A stretch of DNA of 12,616 bases, taken from contig JAEWHZ010000331.1 of assembly GCA_023387585.1 (NCBI GenBank), positions 1 to 12,616 of the forward strand, read 5' to 3'. Position numbers and translations under genes: made by a program. Each line of letters opens with the position of its first letter. Position 1 is the stretch's first letter. The notes beneath the pieces are model-generated. The model was not told where the DNA came from. It did no database searches and worked only from the letters and a program-made list of their open reading frames with translations. Positions 1-6,002 of the stretch are shown piece by piece. The DNA comes from Pseudomonadota bacterium. Its GTDB lineage: Bacteria > Pseudomonadota > Alphaproteobacteria > Rhizobiales > Devosiaceae.

Positions 1-482
1 CCTGCCTCAACCGCGACGCCTTCGTCGAGCGCTGCACCCGATTGATGGAAACGCGCACCGGACATACCGGCGCCATGCTCGTCATCGACGCCGACAACTT
101 CAAGGCGATCAACGATACCTTCGGACATGATCGCGGCGACGAGGCCCTGGCCATCATCGCCGGAACCATACGCGACGCGGTGCGCCCCGGCGATCTGGTC
201 GGGCGCATGGGCGGGGAGGAATTCGCGGTCTACCTGCCCGATGCCTGTCCGCGCCTGCTCGCTTCCCTTGCCGAGCATGTCCGCCGCACGGTGCAGGTCG
301 CGCCCTTCGCGCCTGCCGGCGCGCCGCATGCCCTGTCGGTCAGCATCGGCGCCGCCTGCCACGCGGGCACGACCAGCTTCGGCAGGCTGTTCCACGAGGC
401 CGACCAGCGCCTCTACGCCGCCAAGCAGGCCGGCCGCAACCGCGTTGTCACCGGCCCTCTCGCCACCGGCATCGCCGCCTGA
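1..482 (+). CDS. GGDEF-domain diguanylate cyclase, C-terminal part (5' end outside window)
   Basis: This is the catalytic end of a protein that makes cyclic di-GMP from two GTP. The reading frame is open from base 3 (CLNRDAFVERC, the usual start of a GGDEF domain), so the true start lies left of the window. The metal-binding stretch DADNFKAINDTFGHDRGD begins near base 87. The signature is GGEEF at 210-224, an active variant of GGDEF. An inhibitory-site motif RPGD lies at 183-194, exactly five residues before the signature, so product feedback inhibition is likely. The domain ends normally (RLYAAKQAGRNRV) and the TGA stop is at 480-482. Sensor or membrane segments would be upstream and cannot be seen. 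The gene converges on yebC, and a palindromic repeat starts directly after its stop. Family assignment is secure; the signal it senses is unknown. Confidence 0.93.
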   Translation, partial: CLNRDAFVERCTRLMETRTGHTGAMLVIDADNFKAINDTFGHDRGDEALAIIAGTIRDAVRPGDLVGRMGGEEFAVYLPDACPRLLASLAEHVRRTVQVAPFAPAGAPHALSVSIGAACHAGTTSFGRLFHEADQRLYAAKQAGRNRVVTGPLATGIAA

Positions 483-608
483 CTAAAGCGTTTCCAGCAA
501 AAGTGGCTACCACTTTTGCTCCTCGGACGTGATCCGGGGATCGGAAACGCGACAAAACAAGAACTTAGAGTTCCTGTTCTGATTCAATCAGAACAGGAAA
601 TACTCTAG
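483..608. repeat. Composite palindromic intergenic repeat (GCGTTTCC/GGAAACGC type plus second hairpin)
   Basis: Two inverted repeats fill the whole gap between the cyclase gene and yebC. In the first, GCGTTTCC (488-495) pairs with GGAAACGC (543-550) and encloses a perfect 11-bp hairpin, AGCAAAAGTGG (496-506) with CCACTTTTGCT (510-520). In the second, TTCCTGTTCTGATT (571-584) and AATCAGAACAGGAA (586-599) are perfect 14-bp arms around one base, flanked by TAGAG (566-570) and CTCTA (603-607). From memory, units of this form are scattered widely in Hyphomicrobiales genomes, comparable to RIME or Bru-RS elements; that is recall, not a search. A transcript of either strand would fold here, so the element may act as a shared 3' end for the two convergent genes. 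Neither strand shows a long U-tract. Another copy of the first palindrome is at 2871-2930. Confidence 0.8.
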
Positions 609-1348
609 ACGGCGGCGGCGAGGTCCTCTTCGCTCATCTCGTAGTTCGCGTAAACGTTCTGCACGTCGTCGTCTTCCTCGAGCGTCGAGATCAGCTTCAT
701 CAGCGTCGCGCTCTTGTCGGAATCGAGCTCGGTCAGCGTCTGCGGCTTCCAGATCGCCTTGACCGATTCTGCCTCCCCAAGGCTCGCCTCGAGCGCGCCG
801 GCGACCTCGCTCATCGCCTCGAAGCTGGTATAGATGGCGTGGCCGTCCTCATCGCTCTCGACATCATCGGCGCCGGCCTCGATCGCCGCCTCCATCACCT
901 TGTCGGCATCCGCCGCGTCCGCCAGGTAAAAGATTTCGCCGACGCGGTCGAACATGAACGAAACCGAGCCGGTCTCGCCCAGCGCGCCGCCGTTCTTGGA
1001 GAAATAGCTGCGAAGGTTCGAGGCGGTGCGGTTGCGGTTGTCGGTCAGCGTCTCGACGATCACCGCCACGCCGCCAGGCCCGTAACCCTCATAGCGCATC
1101 TCGTCGTAATTCTCGCCATCGCTGCCCGACGCCTTCTTGATGGCGCGTTCGATATTGTCCTTGGGCATGGACTGGGCGCGCGCATTGGCGACAGCGAGGC
1201 GCAGCCGTGCATTCATCGCCGGGTCGGGCGCACCCATCTTGGCGGCCACGGTGATCTCGCGCGCCAGCTTGGAAAAGATCTTGGAACGGATGGCATCGCT
1301 CTTGCCCTTGCGATGCATGATGTTCTTGGCATGGGAATGGCCGGCCAT
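605..1348 (-). CDS. yebC: YebC/PmpR (TACO1) family protein
   Basis: A cytoplasmic protein of 247 residues, the normal family length. It begins MAGHSHAKNIMHRKGK and continues KIFSKLAREITVAAKMGAPDP and RLRLAVANARAQSMPKDNIERAI, the family hallmarks. The family was long annotated as a transcription regulator. More recent work links bacterial YebC and mitochondrial TACO1 to relief of ribosome stalling at proline-rich stretches. I chose the ATG at 1346-1348 because the family starts at MAGHS and GAGGA lies about nine bases upstream. The same frame is open further upstream but would run into ymdB. The TAG stop (605-607) lies inside the palindromic repeat, so the last residues (DLAAAV) may have been set by the repeat. 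The gene follows ymdB after 83 bp and a weak terminator. ruvC, a common partner elsewhere, is not next to it. Confidence 0.95.
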   Translation of the reverse strand: MAGHSHAKNIMHRKGKSDAIRSKIFSKLAREITVAAKMGAPDPAMNARLRLAVANARAQSMPKDNIERAIKKASGSDGENYDEMRYEGYGPGGVAVIVETLTDNRNRTASNLRSYFSKNGGALGETGSVSFMFDRVGEIFYLADAADADKVMEAAIEAGADDVESDEDGHAIYTSFEAMSEVAGALEASLGEAESVKAIWKPQTLTELDSDKSATLMKLISTLEEDDDVQNVYANYEMSEEDLAAAV

Positions 1349-1378
1349 TCGCAATCCTCGGTCTGACTGGAGCATATC

Positions 1379-1396
1379 GGGGTTGGCCGGCTTATA
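1379..1396 (-). promoter_or_regulatory. Possible yebC promoter (-10 box)
   Basis: On the minus strand the 83-bp gap before yebC holds TATAAG (1396-1391), a five-of-six match to a -10 box. It follows an A/T-rich run that stands out from the GC-rich surroundings. No good -35 box sits 16-18 bp further upstream (only TTTTCT). A start some seven bases downstream would give a leader of about 35 nt with the GAGGA ribosome site. This is a weak inference from one box. Confidence 0.3.
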
Positions 1397-1410
1397 AAAA
1401 AATCCGCGCC

Positions 1411-1433
1411 AAAAGAAAAGCCGAAGCCGGCTC
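1411..1433 (-). terminator. Weak intrinsic terminator after ymdB
   Basis: Read on the minus strand, the stem AGCCG-GCTT-CGGCT (1432-1419) begins within the ymdB stop codon and is followed by TTTCTTTT. The stem is only 5 bp and the T-run is broken by one C, so termination is probably partial and some transcription may reach yebC. Confidence 0.45.
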
Positions 1434-2247
1434 AGAAGGCCGGCAGCGCCTGGTCCAGCACCCCGCCCACCCGGATCGGCGCGATGCTGCGGGCCAGACC
1501 GCTCTCCGGATCGGTCTGGACCAGCGCCCCGCTCAGCGTCGCCTCGCCGTCGGCCGGGGTGAAGCGCGCATTGGGAATGCCGGTCAAGAACCGGTTCAGC
1601 GGCTCCTCGACATCGACGCCGATGACGGAATCGTAGTCCCCGCACATGCCGGCATCGGCCATCAGCGCCGTGCCGCCGCGCAGCACACGATGATCGGCGG
1701 TCGGGATATGGGTATGCGTACCGATCACCAGCGTCGCCCGCCCATCGAGGAAATGCCCCATGGCCTGGATCTCGCTGGTCGCCTCGGTGTGGAAGTCGAC
1801 AATCACGGCATCGGCCTGCTCGCCCAGCGGACAGGCGGCGATCGCCGCCTCGACGGCGCGGAACGGATCGTCGGAAGGGCTCAGAAAAACCCGCCCCAGC
1901 GCGTTGACCACCAGCACCCGATGCCCGTTGCGCCCTACCGACAGCATGGCCCCGCGCCCCGGCGTGCCGGGCGGAAAATTGATCGGGCGCAGCAGCGCCG
2001 GCTCGCGCGCGATATAGGAAATGGTGTCGCGCTGGTCGAAGGCATGATCGCCCAGCGTGACGATGTCGGCGCCGGCATCGCGCAGCAGGCGGTAATGCGG
2101 CTCGGTCAGCCCACGCCCATGGCTGGCGTTCTCGCCATTGACCACCACGAAATCGAGCTCGAGTTGCGCGATCAGCCCCGGCAGGCGCTCGGCCACGGCA
2201 TCACGCCCGGACCGCCCCACCACATCGCCCAGGAAAAGAAATTTCAT
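1432..2247 (-). CDS. YmdB-family metallophosphoesterase (cyclic nucleotide phosphodiesterase)
   Basis: A 271-residue calcineurin-like phosphoesterase of the TIGR00282/YmdB family. Bacillus YmdB hydrolyses 2',3'-cyclic and 3',5'-cyclic nucleotides at a two-metal centre and affects RNA decay and multicellular behaviour; no role is established from this sequence. Metal-ligand motifs appear in order: GDVVG with Asp8, VNGENASHG with Glu39 and Asn40, TLGDHAFD with Asp67 and His68, DFHTEATSE with His153, and GTHTHIPTAD with His178 and His180. The fourth motif reads GDH where the superfamily normally has GNH. There is no signal peptide or membrane segment, so it is cytoplasmic. The ATG at 2245-2247 overlaps the ligase gene's TGA (2244-2246) in an ATGA, so the two are probably translationally coupled. 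Family assignment is secure. Confidence 0.93.
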   Translation of the reverse strand: MKFLFLGDVVGRSGRDAVAERLPGLIAQLELDFVVVNGENASHGRGLTEPHYRLLRDAGADIVTLGDHAFDQRDTISYIAREPALLRPINFPPGTPGRGAMLSVGRNGHRVLVVNALGRVFLSPSDDPFRAVEAAIAACPLGEQADAVIVDFHTEATSEIQAMGHFLDGRATLVIGTHTHIPTADHRVLRGGTALMADAGMCGDYDSVIGVDVEEPLNRFLTGIPNARFTPADGEATLSGALVQTDPESGLARSIAPIRVGGVLDQALPAF

Positions 2248-2849
2248 CCAGCCTCGCCGAAAGCGCGCAGACCGAGTTCGGTCACCACCGCGTCCAGCGG
2301 CACGTCATGTGCCGCGCGCGGCACATATGCCAGTTCCTGCACCGAAAAGGCGAGCCCGATCAAGCGCGGCCGCTTCTCGAGCGCATCGAGCGTGCGGTCA
2401 TAATGCCCCCCGCCATAGCCGAGCCGCGTGCCCGTGGCGTCGAACCCAACCAGCGGCAGCACGATCAGATCGGGAACCACGAGTTGCGACAGATCGTCCG
2501 GCGCCAGCGTGCCGAAGCCGGCCGGATAGAGCGCCTGCCCCGGCTCCCACAGCCGCATATCGAGCGGCGCGTCCGGCGCCGTCACCACGGGCAGGCAGAC
2601 GGGCTGGCCGGCGTCGACCAGTTGCGTCAGAAGCGGCTGGCAGTCGACCTCGTCGCGGATCGGCCAGTAGCAGGCGACGACATCTTCGGGGCCCAGCACG
2701 AGGCCTTCGGAAAAATGCCGGCAGATGGTCTTGGAGAATTCGGCGCGCTCCGCCGCATCGAGCTTTCCGCGCGCCGAAAAAGCCTCAGCCCGCAGCCGGG
2801 CCTTCTCGGCTTCGATATCGGGGGGCTGTCCGGCAGTCTGCGTCGCCAT
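2244..2849 (-). CDS. 5-formyltetrahydrofolate cyclo-ligase
   Basis: A 201-residue cytoplasmic enzyme (also called 5,10-methenyltetrahydrofolate synthetase; YgfA/Fau in E. coli). It uses ATP to turn 5-formyl-THF into 5,10-methenyl-THF and returns stored or inhibitory folate to one-carbon metabolism. The N-terminal helix EKARLRAEAFSARGKLD, the middle YWPIRDEVD, and the C-terminal nucleotide/substrate motif GTRLGYGGGHYDRTL (GYGGGHYDR at residues 144-152) define the family. I start at the ATG at 2847-2849, which has AAGGAAAC just upstream. An in-frame extension upstream would run through the palindromic repeat and is unlikely. The gene lies downstream of the 6S RNA gene, the same order as zapA-ssrS-ygfA in E. 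coli, so both may share a transcript. The usual length and motifs suggest it is functional. Confidence 0.95.
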   Translation of the reverse strand: MATQTAGQPPDIEAEKARLRAEAFSARGKLDAAERAEFSKTICRHFSEGLVLGPEDVVACYWPIRDEVDCQPLLTQLVDAGQPVCLPVVTAPDAPLDMRLWEPGQALYPAGFGTLAPDDLSQLVVPDLIVLPLVGFDATGTRLGYGGGHYDRTLDALEKRPRLIGLAFSVQELAYVPRAAHDVPLDAVVTELGLRAFGEAG

Positions 2850-2870
2850 TGTTTCCTTGTGTGCGCCGGC

Positions 2871-2930
2871 CAAAGCGTTTCCAGGAAAAGTGTGAAGCGG
2901 TTTTCCGGTTCGGAAACGCGAAAGTCTAAA
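2871..2930. repeat. Palindromic intergenic repeat between 6S RNA and cyclo-ligase gene
   Basis: GCGTTTCC (2875-2882) and GGAAACGC (2912-2919) form the outer arms, and GGAAAA (2884-2889) with TTTTCC (2901-2906) the inner arms. It is a second, more compact copy of the palindrome at 488-550. It lies about 25 bp upstream of the ligase start codon and about 10-20 bases after the predicted 6S RNA 3' end, so any joint transcript would carry a stable hairpin between the two. Confidence 0.75.
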
Positions 2931-2939
2931 GACCAAAGG

Positions 2940-3087
2940 TGCCGCCCAGGCCGTGGAACGGTCGATCCCGGGAACCTACAAACGTAGGTGGGCGCCGTAT
3001 GTCCGAGCCCACGGGCCCGGTCAGGGACAGCTCCCTTAGGATCGATTAAGGCCCCGGGGATTGTGATGTCCTCACGCGCCGGGCAGC
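2940..3087 (-). ncRNA. ssrS: 6S RNA
   Basis: The roughly 148-nt minus-strand transcript lies between zapA and the 5-formyl-THF cyclo-ligase gene, the classical 6S RNA position. 6S RNA mimics an open promoter and sequesters the housekeeping RNA polymerase in stationary phase. Visible structure: the terminal stem CTGCCC (about 3086-3081) pairs with GGGCGG (2947-2942) and continues with CGTG/CACG. An inner stem pairs TCGATCC (3045-3039) with GGATCGA (2968-2962). Between the stems lie unpaired purine/pyrimidine stretches expected for the central bubble. An apical hairpin is built from CCGGGCC and GGCTCGG, and a small hairpin CCTAC-GTTT-GTAGG lies on the 3' side. The 5' end is set from the -10 box; the 3' end is estimated from the closing stem (GGGCGGCACC). 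I did not run a covariance model. Ends may be off by several bases. Confidence 0.85.
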
Positions 3088-3093
3088 GCCTTC

Positions 3094-3122
3094 AATATAA
3101 GGGGTCTGCATCCGCCACGAAA
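3094..3122 (-). promoter_or_regulatory. Promoter of the 6S RNA gene
   Basis: On the minus strand, TATATT (3099-3094) is a five-of-six -10 box. A weak -35 element TTTCGT (3122-3117) lies exactly 17 bp upstream, just past the zapA stop codon. The predicted start at about 3087 coincides with the first base of the 6S closing stem. Confidence 0.55.
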
Positions 3123-3135
3123 GGGCCCAGCGTCG

Positions 3136-3513
3136 CTAACTTGGCAGGCTCGTGGCGCTCTCGTCGATCGCGCTCGCCACGGCCTCGATCGAGCGCGCCG
3201 CCGCTGCCAGCCGTTCGGCCAGTTGCGCCTCGATGCGGTCGATCTCGGCACCCAGCTCGTGGCCGGCCTGGGTCAGCTCGGCCACCTGCGTCTCCAGCGC
3301 GGCGATGCGGCGCTCGGATTCCTCGAGCCGGTCCATCACCGCGATACCGGCCATCACCGTCAGCCGCCCGTCGCCGATCTCGCCGACCGCCTCGCGCAGC
3401 CCCTCGATCTGGGCGTCGAAGCGCTCCGCCAGCCCGATCAGATGCTGCTGCTGGCCGTCCTCGCACGCCATGCGATAGCGCCGTCCGGCAATCTCGACAT
3501 TGACCTCGGCCAC
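3136..3513 (-). CDS. zapA: Cell division protein ZapA
   Basis: A 125-residue cytoplasmic protein that binds FtsZ and promotes bundling of its filaments in the Z-ring. The N-terminal globular domain has the family signature VNVEIAGRRYRMACEDGQQQHLIGLAERFD (residues 4-33). It is followed by a long helical coiled-coil region (about residues 60-118, heptads such as LEESERRIAALETQVAEL) used for oligomerisation. The start is GTG at 3511-3513: no ATG fits, VNVEIAGR must be near the N-terminus, and AGGAG lies about nine bases upstream. The gene starts 12 bp after the DUF4164 stop, with its ribosome site at that stop, so the two genes form an operon. The C-terminal tail (ESATSLPS) has no assigned function. 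Confidence 0.93.
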   Translation of the reverse strand: MAEVNVEIAGRRYRMACEDGQQQHLIGLAERFDAQIEGLREAVGEIGDGRLTVMAGIAVMDRLEESERRIAALETQVAELTQAGHELGAEIDRIEAQLAERLAAAARSIEAVASAIDESATSLPS

Positions 3514-3525
3514 TCTTTTGTACTC

Positions 3526-3807
3526 CTAACGCGCCAAGACGGCGCGGACGTTCTCCATCGCCGTCACCAGCCGGCGCGACACCTCATGCGCCCCGTCGTC
3601 GAGCCGTTTCAGCCGCGCCGTCGCCTTGTCGAGGTCGGAGGCGAGCCGGGCGCGCTCGTTGATCAACTGGCGCGTATCCGCCTCGGTGCGGTTGATGGTC
3701 CTGACGCGCTGGTCGAGCCCGCGCGCCGACCCCTCGATGCGCGCCACGGCACGGTCGAGGCGTTCCAGCGCCTCTTCGAGCTCCTGGGCTGGCGTCGTCT
3801 GGCTCAT
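3526..3807 (-). CDS. DUF4164 coiled-coil protein
   Basis: A 93-residue protein with almost continuous helical heptads (EELEEALERLDRAVARIE, INERARLASDLDKATARLKRL) and no signal peptide or membrane segment. It resembles DUF4164 proteins, which in alphaproteobacteria usually stand directly before zapA. Their function is not established. The context suggests a partner in Z-ring assembly or a coiled-coil companion of ZapA; that is inference from position and shape only. The ATG is at 3805-3807 with GGAAAG upstream. It is the first gene of the minus-strand unit and is divergent from tkt. Confidence 0.85.
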   Translation of the reverse strand: MSQTTPAQELEEALERLDRAVARIEGSARGLDQRVRTINRTEADTRQLINERARLASDLDKATARLKRLDDGAHEVSRRLVTAMENVRAVLAR

Positions 3808-3845
3808 TGCGCTTTCCGGTCCGAGAACGGCGAATCCTGTCCCTC

Positions 3846-3874
3846 AGTAAAGACCGCCGCCCGGCGGCATGCAA
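3846..3874 (-). promoter_or_regulatory. Possible promoter of the DUF4164-zapA unit
   Basis: On the minus strand, TTGCAT (3874-3869) and TTTACT (3851-3846) are 17 bp apart and place a start about 30 bases before the DUF4164 ATG. Each box matches consensus only partly. The spacer holds a GC-rich inverted repeat (CCGCC/GGCGG). Confidence 0.35.
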
Positions 3875-3887
3875 TGGTTGGCCGTCA

Positions 3888-3915
3888 TTGACACGAAAAC
3901 CGAACCTGTTATGCC
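3888..3915 (+). promoter_or_regulatory. tkt: Likely promoter of tkt
   Basis: A perfect -35 box TTGACA (3888-3893) is followed after 16 bp by TATGCC (3910-3915), a partial -10 match (TTATGC at 15 bp is the alternative). Transcription would start near 3922, giving a leader of about 65-70 nt before tkt. It is the best -35 box in the divergent 182-bp gap. Confidence 0.5.
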
Positions 3916-3989
3916 CTTGTCGGCGGCCGGAAGAGGGCGATTTCCGCGCTTCTGCCCCGCCATTCCAACACTGCATGAACGGACCCGCC

Positions 3990-5963
3990 ATGCCCAATAC
4001 CGCCCAGCAGAACGATCTGGCCAACGCCATCCGCGCGCTCGCCATGGATGCTGTCGAAAAGGCGAATTCGGGCCATCCCGGCCTGCCCATGGGCTGCGCC
4101 GACATCGCCACGGTCCTGTTCACCAAGATCATGAAATTCGATCCGGCCGACCACAAATGGGCCGACCGCGACCGCTTCATCCTGTCGGCCGGCCACGGCT
4201 CGATGCTCCTTTACGCCTCGCTCTACCTGCTCGGCTATGAGGACATGACGATCGACGAGATCAAGAACTTCCGCCAGCTCGGTTCGAAGACCGCCGGACA
4301 CCCCGAATACCACTTCGCCCATGGCATCGAGACCACCACCGGCCCGCTCGGCCAGGGGCTCGCCAATTCGGTCGGCTTCGCCATCGCGGAAGCCAAGCTT
4401 GCCGCCGAGTTCGGTTCCGACCTCGTCGATCACCACACCTGGGTGCTCGCCGGCGACGGATGCCTCATGGAAGGCATCTCGCAGGAAGCCATCTCGCTGG
4501 CCGGCCATCTCAAGCTCAACAAGCTGGTGGTCATCTGGGACAACAACTCCATCACCATCGACGGCGCCGTCTCCAACGCCGACTCGACTGACCAGATCGC
4601 CCGCTTCCAGGCCTGCGGCTGGAACACCATCGAGATCGACGGCCACGACCAGGACGCCGTCGAGCAGGCGCTGAACGCCGCCAAGACCTCCGACAAGCCG
4701 ACCCTCGTCGCCGCCAAGACCACCATCGGCTATGGCGCGCCCAATAAGGCCGGCACGGAGAAGGTGCACGGCTCGCCCCTCGGTGCCGAGGAGCTGGCCG
4801 GCGCCAAGGCCGCGCTCGGCATCGAATACCCCGCCTTCGAGATTCCGCAAAACATCCTCTCGGCCTGGCGCGAAGCCGGCAAGCGCAGCCAGAACCTGCG
4901 CGGCGAGTGGCAGGGCCGCCTCTCGGCTTCGTCCAGGAGGGAAGAATTCGAGCGCCGCATGGCCGGCGCCCTGCCCGCCGATTTCGCCGCCACGTTCAGC
5001 GCCTACAAGCAGAAGCTCGCCGAGGACAAGCCCAAGGTCGCCACCCGCAAGTCGAGCCAGATGGCGCTCGAGGTGATCAACAAGGCCATTCCCGAGACCG
5101 TGGGCGGCTCGGCCGACCTCACCGGCTCCAACCTCACCAACACGCCCGAAACCACACCCTTCACCGCGCGCGACCGCAACGGGCGCTACGTCATGTGGGG
5201 CATTCGCGAGCACGAGATGGGCGCCGGCATGAACGGCATCGCGCTCCATGGCGGGCTGATCCCCTATGGCGGCACGTTCCTGGTGTTCACCGACTATGCC
5301 CGCCCGGCCATCCGCCTGTCCGCGATCATGGAGCAGCGCGTCATCTATGTGATGACCCATGATTCCATCGGGCTGGGCGAGGACGGGCCGACCCACCAGC
5401 CGGTCGAGCATCTGTCCGCCCTGCGCGCCATTCCCGGCCTCAACGTGCTGCGGCCCGCCGATGCCGTCGAGACCGCCGAATGCTGGCAGCTTGCGCTCGA
5501 AGCCGCCGACGCGCCCTCGATCCTCGCCCTGTCGCGCCAGAACCTGCCTGCCGTGCGCACCGAGCATGTCGAGGAGAATCTGTCGGCCCGCGGCGCCTAT
5601 ACGCTGTCCGGCCCCGATGACGCCGATGTCGTCGTCTTCGCCACGGGCTCCGAGGTGGCCATCGCTCTGGACGGCGCCAAGCTGCTTGGCGAGCGGGGCA
5701 TCTCCGCCCGTGTCGTCTCCGTCCCATCGCAGTCGCATTTCTGGGCCCAGCCGGCCGACTACCGCGAAAAGGTGTTCGGTGCGGCAAAGGCGCGCGTCGC
5801 CGTCGAAGCCGGCATCGACATGAGCTGGGGCAAATTCCTCGGCCCCGACGGGCGCTTCGTCGGCATGTCGGGCTTCGGCGCCTCCGGCCCGATCGCCGAC
5901 CTCTACACCCATTTCGGCATTACCGCCGAAGCCGTGGTTGAAGCCGCCCGCGCCCAGTTGTAA
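3990..5963 (+). CDS. tkt: Transketolase
   Basis: A 657-residue thiamine-diphosphate enzyme that moves two-carbon ketol units between sugar phosphates in the non-oxidative pentose phosphate pathway (and in the Calvin cycle where one exists). The N-terminal domain has NSGHPGLPMG (His29), SAGHGSMLLY, and the cofactor/metal motif GDGCLMEGISQEA (155-167) followed by DNNSITIDG. The pyrimidine-binding domain has GIREHEMGAGMNGIALHGG, with the catalytic-type Glu at 407. DSIGLGEDGPTHQPVEHL (458-475) carries the substrate-contacting His469. The C-terminal domain ends normally. I chose ATG 3990 (MPNTAQQNDLANAIRALAMDAVEKANSGHPG), which matches typical family starts; an ATG at 3975 is possible but has no ribosome site. 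It heads a tkt-gap-pgk cluster, with gap starting 39 bp downstream. Confidence 0.97.
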   Translation: MPNTAQQNDLANAIRALAMDAVEKANSGHPGLPMGCADIATVLFTKIMKFDPADHKWADRDRFILSAGHGSMLLYASLYLLGYEDMTIDEIKNFRQLGSKTAGHPEYHFAHGIETTTGPLGQGLANSVGFAIAEAKLAAEFGSDLVDHHTWVLAGDGCLMEGISQEAISLAGHLKLNKLVVIWDNNSITIDGAVSNADSTDQIARFQACGWNTIEIDGHDQDAVEQALNAAKTSDKPTLVAAKTTIGYGAPNKAGTEKVHGSPLGAEELAGAKAALGIEYPAFEIPQNILSAWREAGKRSQNLRGEWQGRLSASSRREEFERRMAGALPADFAATFSAYKQKLAEDKPKVATRKSSQMALEVINKAIPETVGGSADLTGSNLTNTPETTPFTARDRNGRYVMWGIREHEMGAGMNGIALHGGLIPYGGTFLVFTDYARPAIRLSAIMEQRVIYVMTHDSIGLGEDGPTHQPVEHLSALRAIPGLNVLRPADAVETAECWQLALEAADAPSILALSRQNLPAVRTEHVEENLSARGAYTLSGPDDADVVVFATGSEVAIALDGAKLLGERGISARVVSVPSQSHFWAQPADYREKVFGAAKARVAVEAGIDMSWGKFLGPDGRFVGMSGFGASGPIADLYTHFGITAEAVVEAARAQL

Positions 5964-5978
5964 GAGAGCCGCGCTCTC
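5964..5978 (+). other. Intercistronic hairpin between tkt and gap
   Basis: Directly after the tkt TAA, GAGAGC-CGC-GCTCTC forms a perfect 6-bp stem with a three-base loop. No T-run follows, so it is not a normal terminator. It sits about 25 bp before the gap start codon and could protect the 3' end of the tkt message or mark a processing point. The structure is seen in the sequence; the function is inferred. Confidence 0.4.
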
Positions 5979-6002
5979 CCCCACCTTCCCTTGGAGCCCC
6001 CA

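Noticed and set aside
1349..1645. In-frame N-terminal extension of yebC by 99 codons
   Set aside because: It overlaps the 3' end of ymdB, the family starts at MAGHS, and the GAGGA ribosome site supports the start at 1348.
2850..2936. In-frame extension of the cyclo-ligase by 29 codons
   Set aside because: It is a translation of the palindromic repeat and has no ribosome site; the ATG at 2849 has AAGGAAAC.
3807..3989. In-frame extension of tkt containing the peptide ILSLSKD
   Set aside because: The peptide recalls one often translated from an interspersed repeat in other alphaproteobacteria, but the codons differ from that repeat as I remember it. The region is the divergent promoter gap, and transketolases start near MPNTAQQ.
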